This document shows positions 43,787 through 50,375 of a DNA stretch of 64,000 nucleotides, in pieces; position 1 is the stretch's first letter, and each line of letters begins with the position of its first letter. This stretch comes from Methanobrevibacter sp. (GTDB taxonomy: Archaea; Methanobacteriota; Methanobacteria; Methanobacteriales; Methanobacteriaceae). A program made the translations under genes and the position numbers. The stretch is from NCBI GenBank assembly GCA_017646885.1, contig JAGCLR010000153.1, positions 59,908 through 123,907 on the forward strand, given 5' to 3'. The notes under the pieces are model-generated. The model saw nothing but the letters and a program-made list of their open reading frames with translations, was not told where the DNA came from and searched no databases.

Positions 43787-43862
43787 GGATTCATAGTTCT
43801 AACTGGCTAGAACACCAGCTTGTCACGCTGCGAGGTTGCGGGTTCAAATCCCGCTGGATCCG
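43787..43862 (+). tRNA. tRNA-Asp(GTC)
   Basis: Acceptor GGATTCA/TGGATCC, loop TTGTCAC, T arm GCGGG-TTCAAAT-CCCGC, discriminator G as expected for Asp. The outer anticodon-stem pair is mismatched. Confidence 0.85.
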
Positions 43863-43868
43863 CTAAAT

Positions 43869-43939
43869 AGGAGTATGATGTAACGGTAGCATGGCAGTTT
43901 CCAAGTCTGTTCGTCTGGGTCCGAGTCCTGGTACTTCTG
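43869..43939 (+). tRNA. tRNA-Trp(CCA)
   Basis: Acceptor AGGAGTA/TACTTCT with A1-T72 and G73 as in bacterial tRNA-Trp, loop TTCCAAG, T arm CTGGG-TCCGAGT-CCTGG. The closing pair of the anticodon stem is T-T. Reading TCC (Gly) instead would give a poorer stem. Confidence 0.65.
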
Positions 43940-43968
43940 TTAAACTGGTAAACACACTTGACTTGATT

Positions 43969-43976
43969 TATAAATA
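43969..43976 (+). promoter_or_regulatory. T4-type late promoter (TATAAATA) for a homing endonuclease
   Basis: It ends 4 nt before the ATG at 43981. There is no room for a ribosome site, so leaderless translation is predicted. Confidence 0.7.
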
Positions 43977-43980
43977 CATT

Positions 43981-44643
43981 ATGAAAATATATAAAAATGC
44001 TAAAGATTGGAATTGTAAATTTTGTAATGCGATTATTAAATCAAGAAGAGCACTTTACAAACATTATAAAGAATGTGAAGAAAAGAAAAAATTACCATTA
44101 GATACACTTGGCAGAATAAAAACTCCTGGTATAGGTAAAAAATCTGCTGAAACATTTAAAAAGAAAGTAGAAAGAGGAGAAGCAAAATATACTGGTCATA
44201 AATTAACTGATGAACAAAGAAAACATTTATCCGAAGTAAGACAAAAATACTTAGAAGAAAATCCAAATCACGGAGTTAAATGGTATACTGTAGATGGAAT
44301 AATGGTTCAAGGTACTTGGGAAAAGAAATTTGCAGAATACTTATGTTCAAAAAATATAAAATGGGAAAGAAAAAAATTAACATATAAAACAACACATAAA
44401 TATACTCCCGATTTTTATTGCCCTGAACAAAATGTTTACTTTGAAATTAAAGGATTTAGACGAGATAGAGATTTATATAAAATGTATCTGGTATTAGAAG
44501 AATACCCAGATATAAAAATAAAAATGATTGAAAAAGAGGAATTAGATAACTTAGAAACGATAGATATATTTAATTTACCAAATTTTAATGAAAAATATAA
44601 GTTTGAAGATATAGACCAAACTAAATTCATTAACATTTGGTAA
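43981..44643 (+). CDS. Zinc-finger, NUMOD3 and Vsr-like (EDxHD) homing endonuclease
   Basis: 220 residues. An N-terminal finger CKFCNAIIKSRRALYKHYKEC, the linker 'DTLGRIKTPG', a NUMOD3-like helix pair (TDEQRKHLSEVRQKY), then a nuclease core 'FAEYLCSKNIKWERKKLTY...YTPDFYCPEQNVYFEIKGF' with the D, E and K of a Vsr-like/EDxHD fold. It lies between tRNA-Trp and tRNA-Leu. The start codon is chosen because the longer in-frame reading overlaps the Trp tRNA. Strongly AT-rich. Confidence 0.8.
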   Translation: MKIYKNAKDWNCKFCNAIIKSRRALYKHYKECEEKKKLPLDTLGRIKTPGIGKKSAETFKKKVERGEAKYTGHKLTDEQRKHLSEVRQKYLEENPNHGVKWYTVDGIMVQGTWEKKFAEYLCSKNIKWERKKLTYKTTHKYTPDFYCPEQNVYFEIKGFRRDRDLYKMYLVLEEYPDIKIKMIEKEELDNLETIDIFNLPNFNEKYKFEDIDQTKFINIW

Positions 44644-44647
44644 TAAA

Positions 44648-44722
44648 CGCCCGGTATCCGAATTTGGCATAGGAACCTGACTTAGAATCAGGGATTTGTG
44701 GGTTCGAGTCCCACCTGGGCGA
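44648..44722 (+). tRNA. tRNA-Leu(TAG) with short variable loop
   Basis: Acceptor CGCCCGG/CTGGGCG, anticodon stem CCTGA/TCAGG with loop CTTAGAA, variable loop only GATTT, T arm GTGGG-TTCGAGT-CCCAC. Bacterial Leu tRNAs normally have a long variable arm. Confidence 0.85.
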
Positions 44723-44726
44723 TTAT

Positions 44727-44813
44727 GGAGGTATGCCGGAGCCTGGCTTATCGGACCTGTCCTGAAAACAGTGGGTGAGAAATCACACGAGGGTTCAAAT
44801 CCTTCTACCTCCT
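44727..44813 (+). tRNA. tRNA-Ser(TGA)
   Basis: Acceptor GGAGGTA/TACCTCC, loop CCTGAAA with C at position 33 instead of the universal T, long variable arm with GTGA/TCAC, T arm GAGGG-TTCAAAT-CCTTC, discriminator T. Confidence 0.8.
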
Positions 44814-44819
44814 CTAAAT

Positions 44820-44892
44820 GCTCCCGTAGGCTAATTGGATAAACCACTAGGCTACGAACCTGGTATTCCTGGTTCAAGTCCAGGCGGGAGTA
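44820..44892 (+). tRNA. tRNA-Arg(ACG)
   Basis: Acceptor GCTCCCG/CGGGAGT with G1-T72, anticodon stem CTAGG/CCTGG with loop CTACGAA, T arm CCTGG-TTCAAGT-CCAGG. Confidence 0.9.
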
Positions 44893-44904
44893 CGAACAAA
44901 TTAT

Positions 44905-44975
44905 GCACCTATGTTGTAGTGGTAGCAAGCGACTTTACCAAAGTTGAAGCTCCGGTTCAAATCCGGATAGGTGCT
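44905..44975 (+). tRNA. tRNA-Gly(ACC)
   Basis: Acceptor GCACCTA/TAGGTGC, anticodon stem CGACT/AGTTG with loop TTACCAA, T arm TCCGG-TTCAAAT-CCGGA, discriminator T typical of Gly. The A34 anticodon is unusual. Confidence 0.8.
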
Positions 44976-44981
44976 CTAAAA

Positions 44982-45035
44982 AGATTACTGTGGTGGAGGA
45001 TACGTCGCCATTTAAATAAATTTCCACAGTAATCT
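44982..45035. repeat. 12-bp perfect inverted repeat between tRNAs
   Basis: AGATTACTGTGG (44982-44993) and CCACAGTAATCT (45024-45035) enclose 30 nt. There is no T-run, so it is not a classical terminator. It may be an RNA-processing hairpin or a mobile-element footprint. Confidence 0.6.
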
Positions 45036-45039
45036 CTAT

Positions 45040-45127
45040 GCACTCATGCCTAGAGCCTGGACGAATAGGACGGTCTGCAAAACCGTTGGGAGAAATCCCC
45101 GCGTTGGTTCAAATCCAACTGAGTGCT
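45040..45127 (+). tRNA. tRNA-Cys(GCA) with long variable arm
   Basis: Acceptor GCACTCA/TGAGTGC, anticodon stem ACGGT/ACCGT with loop CTGCAAA, 16-nt variable arm folding as GGGA-GAAA-TCCC, T arm GTTGG-TTCAAAT-CCAAC, discriminator T as for Cys. Confidence 0.8.
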
Positions 45128-45133
45128 CTAAAT

Positions 45134-45206
45134 GCTCCATTAACTCAGTTGGTAGAGTAGCTGACTCTTAATCAGCGAGTCCAAGGTCCGAGTCCTTGAT
45201 GGAGCA
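45134..45206 (+). tRNA. tRNA-Lys(CTT)
   Basis: Acceptor GCTCCAT/ATGGAGC, D arm ACTC/GAGT, anticodon stem GCTGA/TCAGC with loop CTCTTAA, T arm CAAGG-TCCGAGT-CCTTG. Confidence 0.95.
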
Positions 45207-45216
45207 CTACTTCATC

Positions 45217-45288
45217 CCCGGTGTGGTGTAATTGGTAGCACGCAAGTTTGTGGCACTTGTAGTTCGGAATCGTTCTCCGGCATTGGGA
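45217..45288 (+). tRNA. tRNA-His(GTG)
   Basis: Acceptor CCCGGTG/CATTGGG, D arm GTGT/GCAC, anticodon stem CAAGT/ACTTG with loop TTGTGGC. The T arm TCGGA/TCCGG has an atypical loop. Confidence 0.7.
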
Positions 45289-45296
45289 TAAATTAC

Positions 45297-45367
45297 TGTT
45301 CGTTAGTATAACGGTAGTACAGGTGACTCTGAATCACTTAATGTTGGTCCGATTCCAGCACGAACAA
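45297..45367 (+). tRNA. tRNA-Gln(CTG)
   Basis: Acceptor TGTTCGT/ACGAACA, anticodon stem GGTGA/TCACT with loop CTCTGAA, T arm GTTGG-TCCGATT-CCAGC. Confidence 0.9.
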
Positions 45368-45371
45368 TTAT

Positions 45372-45440
45372 TGCAGGAGTATCGGCATACACACGAAGCT
45401 CATATCTTTGTGGCAGTGGGGTCGGCACCCATACCTGCAA
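45372..45440 (+). tRNA. tRNA with CAT anticodon (elongator Met or Ile2)
   Basis: Acceptor TGCAGGA/ACCTGCA (last pair mismatched), anticodon stem CGAAG/CTTTG with loop CTCATAT, T arm GTGGG/CCCAT with the atypical loop GTCGGCA. Met and lysidine-modified Ile cannot be separated by sequence. Confidence 0.65.
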
Positions 45441-45442
45441 CT

Positions 45443-45509
45443 AACTCTCCTTCGCCTAGCTGGTTATGGCACCTGGTCTATTATGGTAAGTTATAACATG
45501 TAAAATAGC
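45443..45509 (+). other. Possible tRNA 5' fragment before a homing endonuclease
   Basis: A D-arm-like GCC-TAGCTGGTTAT-GGC is followed by a short stem region, but no anticodon loop or T arm can be completed. The adjacent homing gene may have destroyed or displaced the 3' half. Confidence 0.3.
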
Positions 45510-45513
45510 TGTA

Positions 45514-45521
45514 TATAAATA
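45514..45521 (+). promoter_or_regulatory. T4-type late promoter (TATAAATA) for a homing endonuclease
   Basis: ATG codons lie 2 nt (45524) and 8 nt (45530) downstream. Normal initiation spacing favours use of the second. Confidence 0.7.
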
Positions 45522-45529
45522 GAATGAGT

Positions 45530-46372
45530 ATGAAAATAGAGTATAAATGGTCTTGTAAATACTGTGAATTTATAGGAAAAACTAGAAAAGAACTTCAAAC
45601 ACATCATAAAGAAATACACAATTTTACACGATATAATTTTCCAGCATGGAATAAAGGTTTAACAAAAGAAACTTGCGATAAAATTAAGAAAGCAAGTGAA
45701 AAACTAAGTAAAAGTACTAAAGGAAAGAAAAAACATAAAATGTCTGCTGAAGGAAGAAAACATATTTCGGAAGCACGCAAAAAATATATTAAAGAACATA
45801 ATGGTATTTGGTGGAACTCTAGAAGTAAATGTAAAAGGTCTTATGCAGAAGAATGGACTAAAAAGATTTTAGAAAATGAAGTAAAAGATAATACATTTCG
45901 TGAAGAATTCCATATTGGTAGATGGTTTCTTGATTTTGCTTGGCCTGAAAAGAAAATTGGAATTGAAATTGACGGTGCCCAGCATGAATGGGCCGATAGA
46001 AAGAAAAATGATGAAGAAAAAGATGAATACTGTAAATCCCAGGGTTGGAAAATTTTAAGATTAAAATGGTCTGATATATGTAATAATACCCAGCCAGCAA
46101 TACAAATAATTAAAGAATTTGTTTTAAACTCTGAAATAATAGATTATGATTTTAAACCAAAACCAAAATATATTAAAAAAGGTTATTATCATATACCAGA
46201 AGAAACTTGGAAAGAAAGAAAAGAAAAAATTTTAAATTCTGGTGTTAATTTAACAAAATTTGGCTGGCAAACGAAAGTATCTAAATTAACTGGTTTAACC
46301 AAACGAATTATTTACCAAACTATTAAACATTTTAAAAATGAATTTGAACATTTAGTATTTAAACGAAAATAA
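45530..46372 (+). CDS. Zinc-finger Vsr-like (EDxHD/DUF559-type) homing endonuclease
   Basis: 280 residues (two more if the ATG at 45524 is used). C2H2 finger CKYCEFIGKTRKELQTHHKEIH, NUMOD3-like helices (AEGRKHISEARKKY), then the nuclease core 'SYAEEWTKKIL...FHIGRWFLDFAWPEKKIGIEIDGAQHEWADRKKNDEEKDEYCKSQGW'. A C-terminal helix-turn-helix-like tail follows. The stop codon directly abuts the next tRNA (46373), placing the gene precisely in an intergenic tRNA site. Confidence 0.85.
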   Translation: MKIEYKWSCKYCEFIGKTRKELQTHHKEIHNFTRYNFPAWNKGLTKETCDKIKKASEKLSKSTKGKKKHKMSAEGRKHISEARKKYIKEHNGIWWNSRSKCKRSYAEEWTKKILENEVKDNTFREEFHIGRWFLDFAWPEKKIGIEIDGAQHEWADRKKNDEEKDEYCKSQGWKILRLKWSDICNNTQPAIQIIKEFVLNSEIIDYDFKPKPKYIKKGYYHIPEETWKERKEKILNSGVNLTKFGWQTKVSKLTGLTKRIIYQTIKHFKNEFEHLVFKRK

Positions 46373-46445
46373 GTCCTATTAGTGTAACTGGCTAACATAG
46401 ATGACTTCCACTCATCTGTTGCGGGTTCAAATCCCGCATAGGGCT
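46373..46445 (+). tRNA. tRNA-Gly(TCC)
   Basis: Acceptor GTCCTAT/ATAGGGC, anticodon stem GATGA/TCATC with loop CTTCCAC, T arm GCGGG-TTCAAAT-CCCGC, discriminator T. Confidence 0.9.
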
Positions 46446-46477
46446 CTAAAAACCAAAGATCTAAAAAATAAAAAACT

Positions 46478-46506
46478 TTTACACATAAAGTAATAATTAC
46501 TATATT
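46478..46506 (+). promoter_or_regulatory. TTTACA/TATATT promoter of a non-coding transcript
   Basis: -35 TTTACA 46478-46483, 17-bp spacer, -10 TATATT 46501-46506. No gene starts within the following 330 nt. Confidence 0.6.
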
Positions 46507-46512
46507 TGGCTA

Positions 46513-46877
46513 TTGACATTTGAAAGTCTATTTCCTCGGAACGAAGTACAACTCAATGCCACTATCGGTAGAGGGATAGCCATTTTGTGTAGAAGTTCGT
46601 ACACATCTGAATGAAAGAACATCGTAGTTAAACCTAGCAAGTTTAACATATAGCCGCCTTGGTTGAATAAGATGTAGCTGGAGTACAGGAAGACCGACCC
46701 ATAAGCTTATTCGTAAATCCCACAGAAGTGATTCTTCATACGTTATACCAAAAAGAATCTAAGCTTCAGTTGAACCTAAGTAGGCTGAAGTTTCAAACTT
46801 CCCAGTTGCCCAAAAAGATTTAATTCTCCTTTATAGAAAATAAAAAACATTTGAAGGATAATCCTTCAAATGTTTTT
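46513..46877 (+). ncRNA. Candidate structured non-coding RNA
   Basis: About 365 nt with its own promoter and a strong terminator but no open frame of note. Local hairpins include GTTAAAC/GTTTAAC (46627-46633 with 46641-46647), CTTCAG/CTGAAG (46764-46769 with 46785-46790) and a GTGTA..TACAC pair near 46595-46612. It is not recognisable as tmRNA, RNase P RNA or a tRNA. T4 also makes stable small RNAs from its tRNA region. Confidence 0.5.
46843..46877. terminator. Strong bidirectional terminator
   Basis: A 16-bp perfect stem (46843-46858 with 46862-46877) with a 3-nt loop, ending in T5 on either strand. It serves the non-coding transcript and the minus-strand gene. Confidence 0.9.
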
Positions 46878-46897
46878 GTTTGCGATAGCAAACTAGA

Positions 46898-47176
46898 TTA
46901 TTCTAAAAATTCATCTAATTCATTTTTAATTGTTTCTTTAAATTTACTTAAATACAAATCATTCTCATAAATGCTCTTGAATTCAGTTAAAGTACATTTC
47001 AAGTAATCTTCTGTATTTGTTAAAATTCCATTAAAGGTAGTCTTATATACCGGGACCTCTTTTTTATCTGATGAGTCTTCTGTAAACTTTTGTAAATACG
47101 GGTCATTATCATAGATTGACTCAAAGTTAATTAAAACTGCATTATTATTTGTTAAGAAGCCATCAAAATTAGTCAT
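46898..47176 (-). CDS. Small protein made of two tandem repeats
   Basis: 92 residues. The first half (NFDGFLTNNNAVLINFESIYDNDPYLQKF) and second half (TFNGILTNTEDYLKCTLTEFKSIYENDLYLSKF) are clearly related, which supports real coding. It is the only minus-strand gene in this half of the window. No strong ribosome site or promoter is visible upstream. Function unknown. Confidence 0.6.
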   Translation of the reverse strand: MTNFDGFLTNNNAVLINFESIYDNDPYLQKFTEDSSDKKEVPVYKTTFNGILTNTEDYLKCTLTEFKSIYENDLYLSKFKETIKNELDEFLE

Positions 47177-47186
47177 AGATTATGTA

Positions 47187-47242
47187 TGTAAAGAAAAAGT
47201 TACATAAAAGGTATTGACAGCGCAGTTTAAATAATCTATATT
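47187..47242 (+). promoter_or_regulatory. Dyad + TTGACA/TATATT promoter
   Basis: Dyad TGTAAA-N6-GTTACA 47187-47204, -35 TTGACA 47214-47219 (9 bp away), 17-bp spacer, -10 TATATT 47237-47242. Confidence 0.85.
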
Positions 47243-47271
47243 TTCTTTAGAAATTAAAAAGGAGTACAACA

Positions 47272-47538
47272 ATGCAAATAACTGTATCAGATTGGCAAGA
47301 ATCTTCGGGTTGGGACCGTTATGGCAAAGGTGTCAAATTTCGGCACATAAGTTATGAAGGTGTAACTTGCGTTCAGCGGATTGAAACAGATGGTGTTAAA
47401 CACTACGAATTCTTCAATAAACAGACTAGGTATAAAATCAACGACTTTAGTAGTCCGCAGATGCAAGCTGTTGAAAAGATTTTGTACTTCATTCAGCACG
47501 AAGATACATTTCAAGATGTAGTAGAAGAAGGTAAATAA
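47272..47538 (+). CDS. Unknown small protein
   Basis: 88 residues, beta-rich N-terminal part (VKFRHISYEGVTCVQRIE) and a helical C-terminus. The ribosome site is AAAGGAG. Its last codons form the left half of the next dyad. Function unknown. Confidence 0.6.
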   Translation: MQITVSDWQESSGWDRYGKGVKFRHISYEGVTCVQRIETDGVKHYEFFNKQTRYKINDFSSPQMQAVEKILYFIQHEDTFQDVVEEGK

Positions 47539-47595
47539 AATTTTACAAGAAAAACTGCGTTAGTTATTGACAACTGCGCAGTTTATTTCTATATT
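47530..47595 (+). promoter_or_regulatory. Dyad + TTGACA/TATATT promoter
   Basis: Dyad GGTAAA-N6-TTTACA 47530-47547, -35 TTGACA 47567-47572 (19 bp away), 17-bp spacer, -10 TATATT 47590-47595. Confidence 0.85.
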
Positions 47596-47620
47596 AAAAG
47601 AAAAACAAGAGGTACAAACT

Positions 47621-47785
47621 ATGAACGAATACATCCCTAATGGTTACACGAACTGGACAGAATACAACCGCGCTATGGCTCGTAAGGAAAAGAGAAAGTA
47701 CATTCTCCAGGGTGTTGTCGGTATGGTTGTGTTCTTTGGTTTGATTTTCTTGGATGGCTTTATTAACCTTCAAATGGGACTTTAA
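47621..47785 (+). CDS. Small single-pass membrane protein
   Basis: 54 residues from the ATG at 47621 behind AGAGGTACAAAC. A basic, polar N-terminus (residues 1-27) is followed by one hydrophobic segment (ILQGVVGMVVFFGLIFL). Predicted inner-membrane anchor with cytoplasmic N-terminus. Function unknown. Confidence 0.6.
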   Translation: MNEYIPNGYTNWTEYNRAMARKEKRKYILQGVVGMVVFFGLIFLDGFINLQMGL

Positions 47786-47802
47786 TCTAAGGAGAAACCG
47801 GA

Positions 47803-48045
47803 ATGAACATCAATAAGAACATCGTTATGCAGTTGCTTTCTGTGATGGGCTGCGAAATCAAGGGTTTCAAGAACGAACAGACGAATGTTACTGGTCTTGC
47901 GATTTACAAGAATAATGGCAAGATTGGTGAAGTCAAGGACGAAGAAGTTGATTTGAAGGTTAATGGCAGGATGCTCCATTTGAAGTATGATAAGTGCCAG
48001 TATACTACTTTCGTTACACTCTTGAACCAGAACAAGTTGGGGTAA
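47803..48045 (+). CDS. Unknown small protein
   Basis: 80 residues, mixed alpha/beta, behind TAAGGAGAAA. Codons are GC-ending, suggesting good expression. Family not recognised. Confidence 0.6.
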   Translation: MNINKNIVMQLLSVMGCEIKGFKNEQTNVTGLAIYKNNGKIGEVKDEEVDLKVNGRMLHLKYDKCQYTTFVTLLNQNKLG

Positions 48046-48049
48046 AAAT

Positions 48050-48367
48050 ATGGCAAAGCGTCATCGTAGAACTAAGGCAGAAATGGCAATAGCCCGCGCA
48101 GAGAAGGCAGAAAAGATTGCCAAAAAGTTCCAGGCAAAGATTGACAAGAAACTTGACGAACATCCGCAGGTTTTGGGTATGCGTCCGGTTGACTTTCAAG
48201 TCTCGGATCCCAATGACCCGAATCAGTATGAATTTAGTGAGTTTGTGGGATCTGAGCAAGAATGTTTGAAGTTTATGGAAAAGCATCCTGAACACGATTA
48301 TATCGGTAAGGTTCCATATCTTTATGAAGGTTCCAAGTATCGTATAACTTACTGGAAGAAGGTGTAA
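48050..48367 (+). CDS. Unknown small basic protein
   Basis: 105 residues with a strongly basic helical N-terminus (KRHRRTKAEMAIARAEKAEKIAKKF) and a beta-rich C-terminal half. Possibly nucleic-acid binding by charge, but unproven. Confidence 0.6.
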   Translation: MAKRHRRTKAEMAIARAEKAEKIAKKFQAKIDKKLDEHPQVLGMRPVDFQVSDPNDPNQYEFSEFVGSEQECLKFMEKHPEHDYIGKVPYLYEGSKYRITYWKKV

Positions 48368-48369
48368 GA

Positions 48370-48603
48370 ATGGTTTATCATATTGTAAGTAATGACAAGT
48401 ATTTGATTGACGTGATTTCTGTACCTCATCTCGGTGCTCCAGGTATGCTCGGTCGCCGACCGATAGTTCGCTCATACGAATTTGAATGGGGTTATAGTTT
48501 TAAGGACCGAATAGAATTTGAAGATTGCCCAATGTTTGAAGATGTAAAGAAGGCATTGGAAGCACGAAACATTAACTTTGAAGTAGTAACAGAAGTATGT
48601 TAA
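48370..48603 (+). CDS. Unknown small protein
   Basis: 77 residues, starting 2 nt after the previous stop. Beta-rich core (RPIVRSYEFEWGYSF) and C-terminal helix. Function unknown. Confidence 0.55.
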   Translation: MVYHIVSNDKYLIDVISVPHLGAPGMLGRRPIVRSYEFEWGYSFKDRIEFEDCPMFEDVKKALEARNINFEVVTEVC

Positions 48604-48629
48604 TAACTGCAATAAAAAGGAAATTCAAA

Positions 48630-49106
48630 ATGGGAATTTTTAAGAATATAGGTAAGATAGAGGAACTAATTGAAGCTAATGTTCCTGGTTCGTGGGTCAT
48701 TTACCATAATGCTTTGTATGTAAAGGATTTACCGGAAGATTGGAAGAAGGCCATGCTTCAATTCGGATATAGCGAAAAGGCTCCTATCTTTGGTGTTGAT
48801 TGGAATGATCCGGAACATCCTGATAAAACCTATGTTTTGGTCTGTGTTGGTTATGGTAAGCAGGTAGACAGTAAAGGTTTCAAAAATCTGCTTTATCGTG
48901 ACGTTGATAGAGACTGGAGATTCACCTGGACAATAGACGAATGTGGTGGGGATCTGAACAAATTCAAGGAGAAGTTAGATTTCTGTTATCGTAGGCTCCA
49001 GGAGTTTTTTATGTTTATGAAAATTTACCTTCGTGAGAGGGAACAAATGGTAAAGCTCATTAACATATCTTATGATGAGGTTATTGAGAAGACTGACTCA
49101 TTGTAA
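48630..49106 (+). CDS. Unknown protein
   Basis: 158 residues from ATG 48630 behind AAAAAGGAAA. The upstream in-frame ATG overlapping the prior gene is less likely. Mixed core (GSWVIYHNALYVKDLPEDWKKAM) and C-terminal helices. Function unknown. Confidence 0.6.
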   Translation: MGIFKNIGKIEELIEANVPGSWVIYHNALYVKDLPEDWKKAMLQFGYSEKAPIFGVDWNDPEHPDKTYVLVCVGYGKQVDSKGFKNLLYRDVDRDWRFTWTIDECGGDLNKFKEKLDFCYRRLQEFFMFMKIYLREREQMVKLINISYDEVIEKTDSL

Positions 49107-49167
49107 ATTTCTTTTTACACAAAAATACACAAAATTCATTGACAAGACAGTCTAAAATAACTATATT
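49102..49167 (+). promoter_or_regulatory. Dyad + TTGACA/TATATT promoter
   Basis: Dyad 49102-49119, -35 TTGACA 49139-49144 (19 bp away), 17-bp spacer, -10 TATATT 49162-49167. Confidence 0.85.
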
Positions 49168-49211
49168 TAAACTGTAAACAAAACAAAACCACAAAACAAG
49201 AGGTACTAATT

Positions 49212-50021
49212 ATGAAGAAGACCAACACCACCACCAAGAAGATTTCCACCCTCAACACCAAGAAGGTTTCTATGAAGAAGACTGTCAAGACCGCAGAAAA
49301 GAAGACCCATTATGAACCGGCTCCGCTCACCGACGCCGAACACGCTGACATTCAGGAACGCCTGATGAAGCATCGCCTTTGTATCAAGAGCGGTAAGAAG
49401 CATGCCCGTGTGTATCGTTTCAAGGGTTACAAGGACCACAAGATGATTACTTCCCCGGACTTCGTTTATGTTATCCAGGCGGATGACTACCGTGCTAACC
49501 CGGACCAGGTCATCGCAGATGTTGTCAAGAAGTCCGAACAGGTCATGACCAAGCGTGATAAGAAGATCAAGAATGACGAATATGAACGCAATATGGTGCG
49601 TGTTGAAGAAGAACTTCTTATGAACAAGTCCATTGTTATGCAGTGGAAGGTTTCCAAGCACGTCTATTTCCGCAAGATTAACCACATCTGCACCGATCGC
49701 AACATCCTTGCTGAACTTGACGAATATAGCAAGAACAACGGTCCGTTCGTCACCAACCGCCTTCGTGCTACCAAGGATGGCAAGCACCTTGAAATCTTCC
49801 GCAAGTTGGTCCGCATTTTTGAAGAAACCGAAAAGAATGTGCCGGACTACGACTGGAAGAGCTTCCGTTACATCACCAAGAATGGTCAGGTTGTGTGTGC
49901 CTACTCTTACAAGGACTATGAAAAGCTCAAGACCGTGTCCTTCGCCCGTGGTATCAACGATAAGTTTGACGTCAACCTCAATGTTGAGACCTATCTTGAC
50001 GAATTTGGCATTGACGCCTAA
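49212..50021 (+). CDS. Unknown basic protein, probably highly expressed
   Basis: 269 residues. The first 30 residues are Lys/Thr-rich and likely disordered, and the remainder is mixed with many Lys and Arg. The third codon positions are heavily C/G (AAG, ACC, GAC), unlike the late genes. Combined with a consensus promoter and strong terminator, this suggests abundant synthesis. Family not recognised. Confidence 0.65.
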   Translation: MKKTNTTTKKISTLNTKKVSMKKTVKTAEKKTHYEPAPLTDAEHADIQERLMKHRLCIKSGKKHARVYRFKGYKDHKMITSPDFVYVIQADDYRANPDQVIADVVKKSEQVMTKRDKKIKNDEYERNMVRVEEELLMNKSIVMQWKVSKHVYFRKINHICTDRNILAELDEYSKNNGPFVTNRLRATKDGKHLEIFRKLVRIFEETEKNVPDYDWKSFRYITKNGQVVCAYSYKDYEKLKTVSFARGINDKFDVNLNVETYLDEFGIDA

Positions 50022-50034
50022 CCGAAACTAAAAC

Positions 50035-50071
50035 GGAACGGGTCCCGGAAACGGGACAGTTCCTTTCTTTT
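50035..50071 (+). terminator. Terminator
   Basis: Outer GGAAC/GTTCC and inner GTCCCG/CGGGAC stems with loop GAAA, followed by TTTCTTTTT. Confidence 0.9.
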
Positions 50072-50087
50072 TATAAGGAAAACAGAA

Positions 50088-50306
50088 ATGAGAGATGCAA
50101 ATCGTTTGGACCCGTTGTATGAATACCTCAAGCAAGTTCATAAGCAGAACTTCCCTGATTGGAGATTTTGGCAGTTCATTGTGAATTTTGAACGCTGGTA
50201 TGGAATAGACCCGTTTTACATTGAAGACGATAAGGTCTATGAAAAAATTGAGAACTTTGTCTCAGCAATGAAAGTTCACGATAAATTTATTTCAAAGAAA
50301 AAATAA
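50088..50306 (+). CDS. Unknown small protein
   Basis: 72 residues, aromatic-rich (WRFWQFIVNFERWY), ribosome site AAGGAAAA. It lies after the terminator without its own clear promoter, so it depends on read-through. Function unknown. Confidence 0.55.
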   Translation: MRDANRLDPLYEYLKQVHKQNFPDWRFWQFIVNFERWYGIDPFYIEDDKVYEKIENFVSAMKVHDKFISKKK

Positions 50307-50313
50307 AAAACTA

Positions 50314-50342
50314 TTGACAAGTGGATTTTAAAAATCTATATT
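50314..50342 (+). promoter_or_regulatory. TTGACA/TATATT promoter without dyad
   Basis: -35 TTGACA 50314-50319, 17-bp spacer, -10 TATATT 50337-50342. It overlaps sequence right after a coding end, and no TGTAAA dyad is present. Confidence 0.8.
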
Positions 50343-50375
50343 TAATTAAGAAAACTTAGAAAAAGAGGTAAATAA

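Noticed and set aside
46513..46541. TTGACA at 46513 as a promoter -35
   Set aside because: At 17 bp the -10 would be TCGGAA, which is not acceptable. The TTTACA/TATATT pair just upstream fits better.
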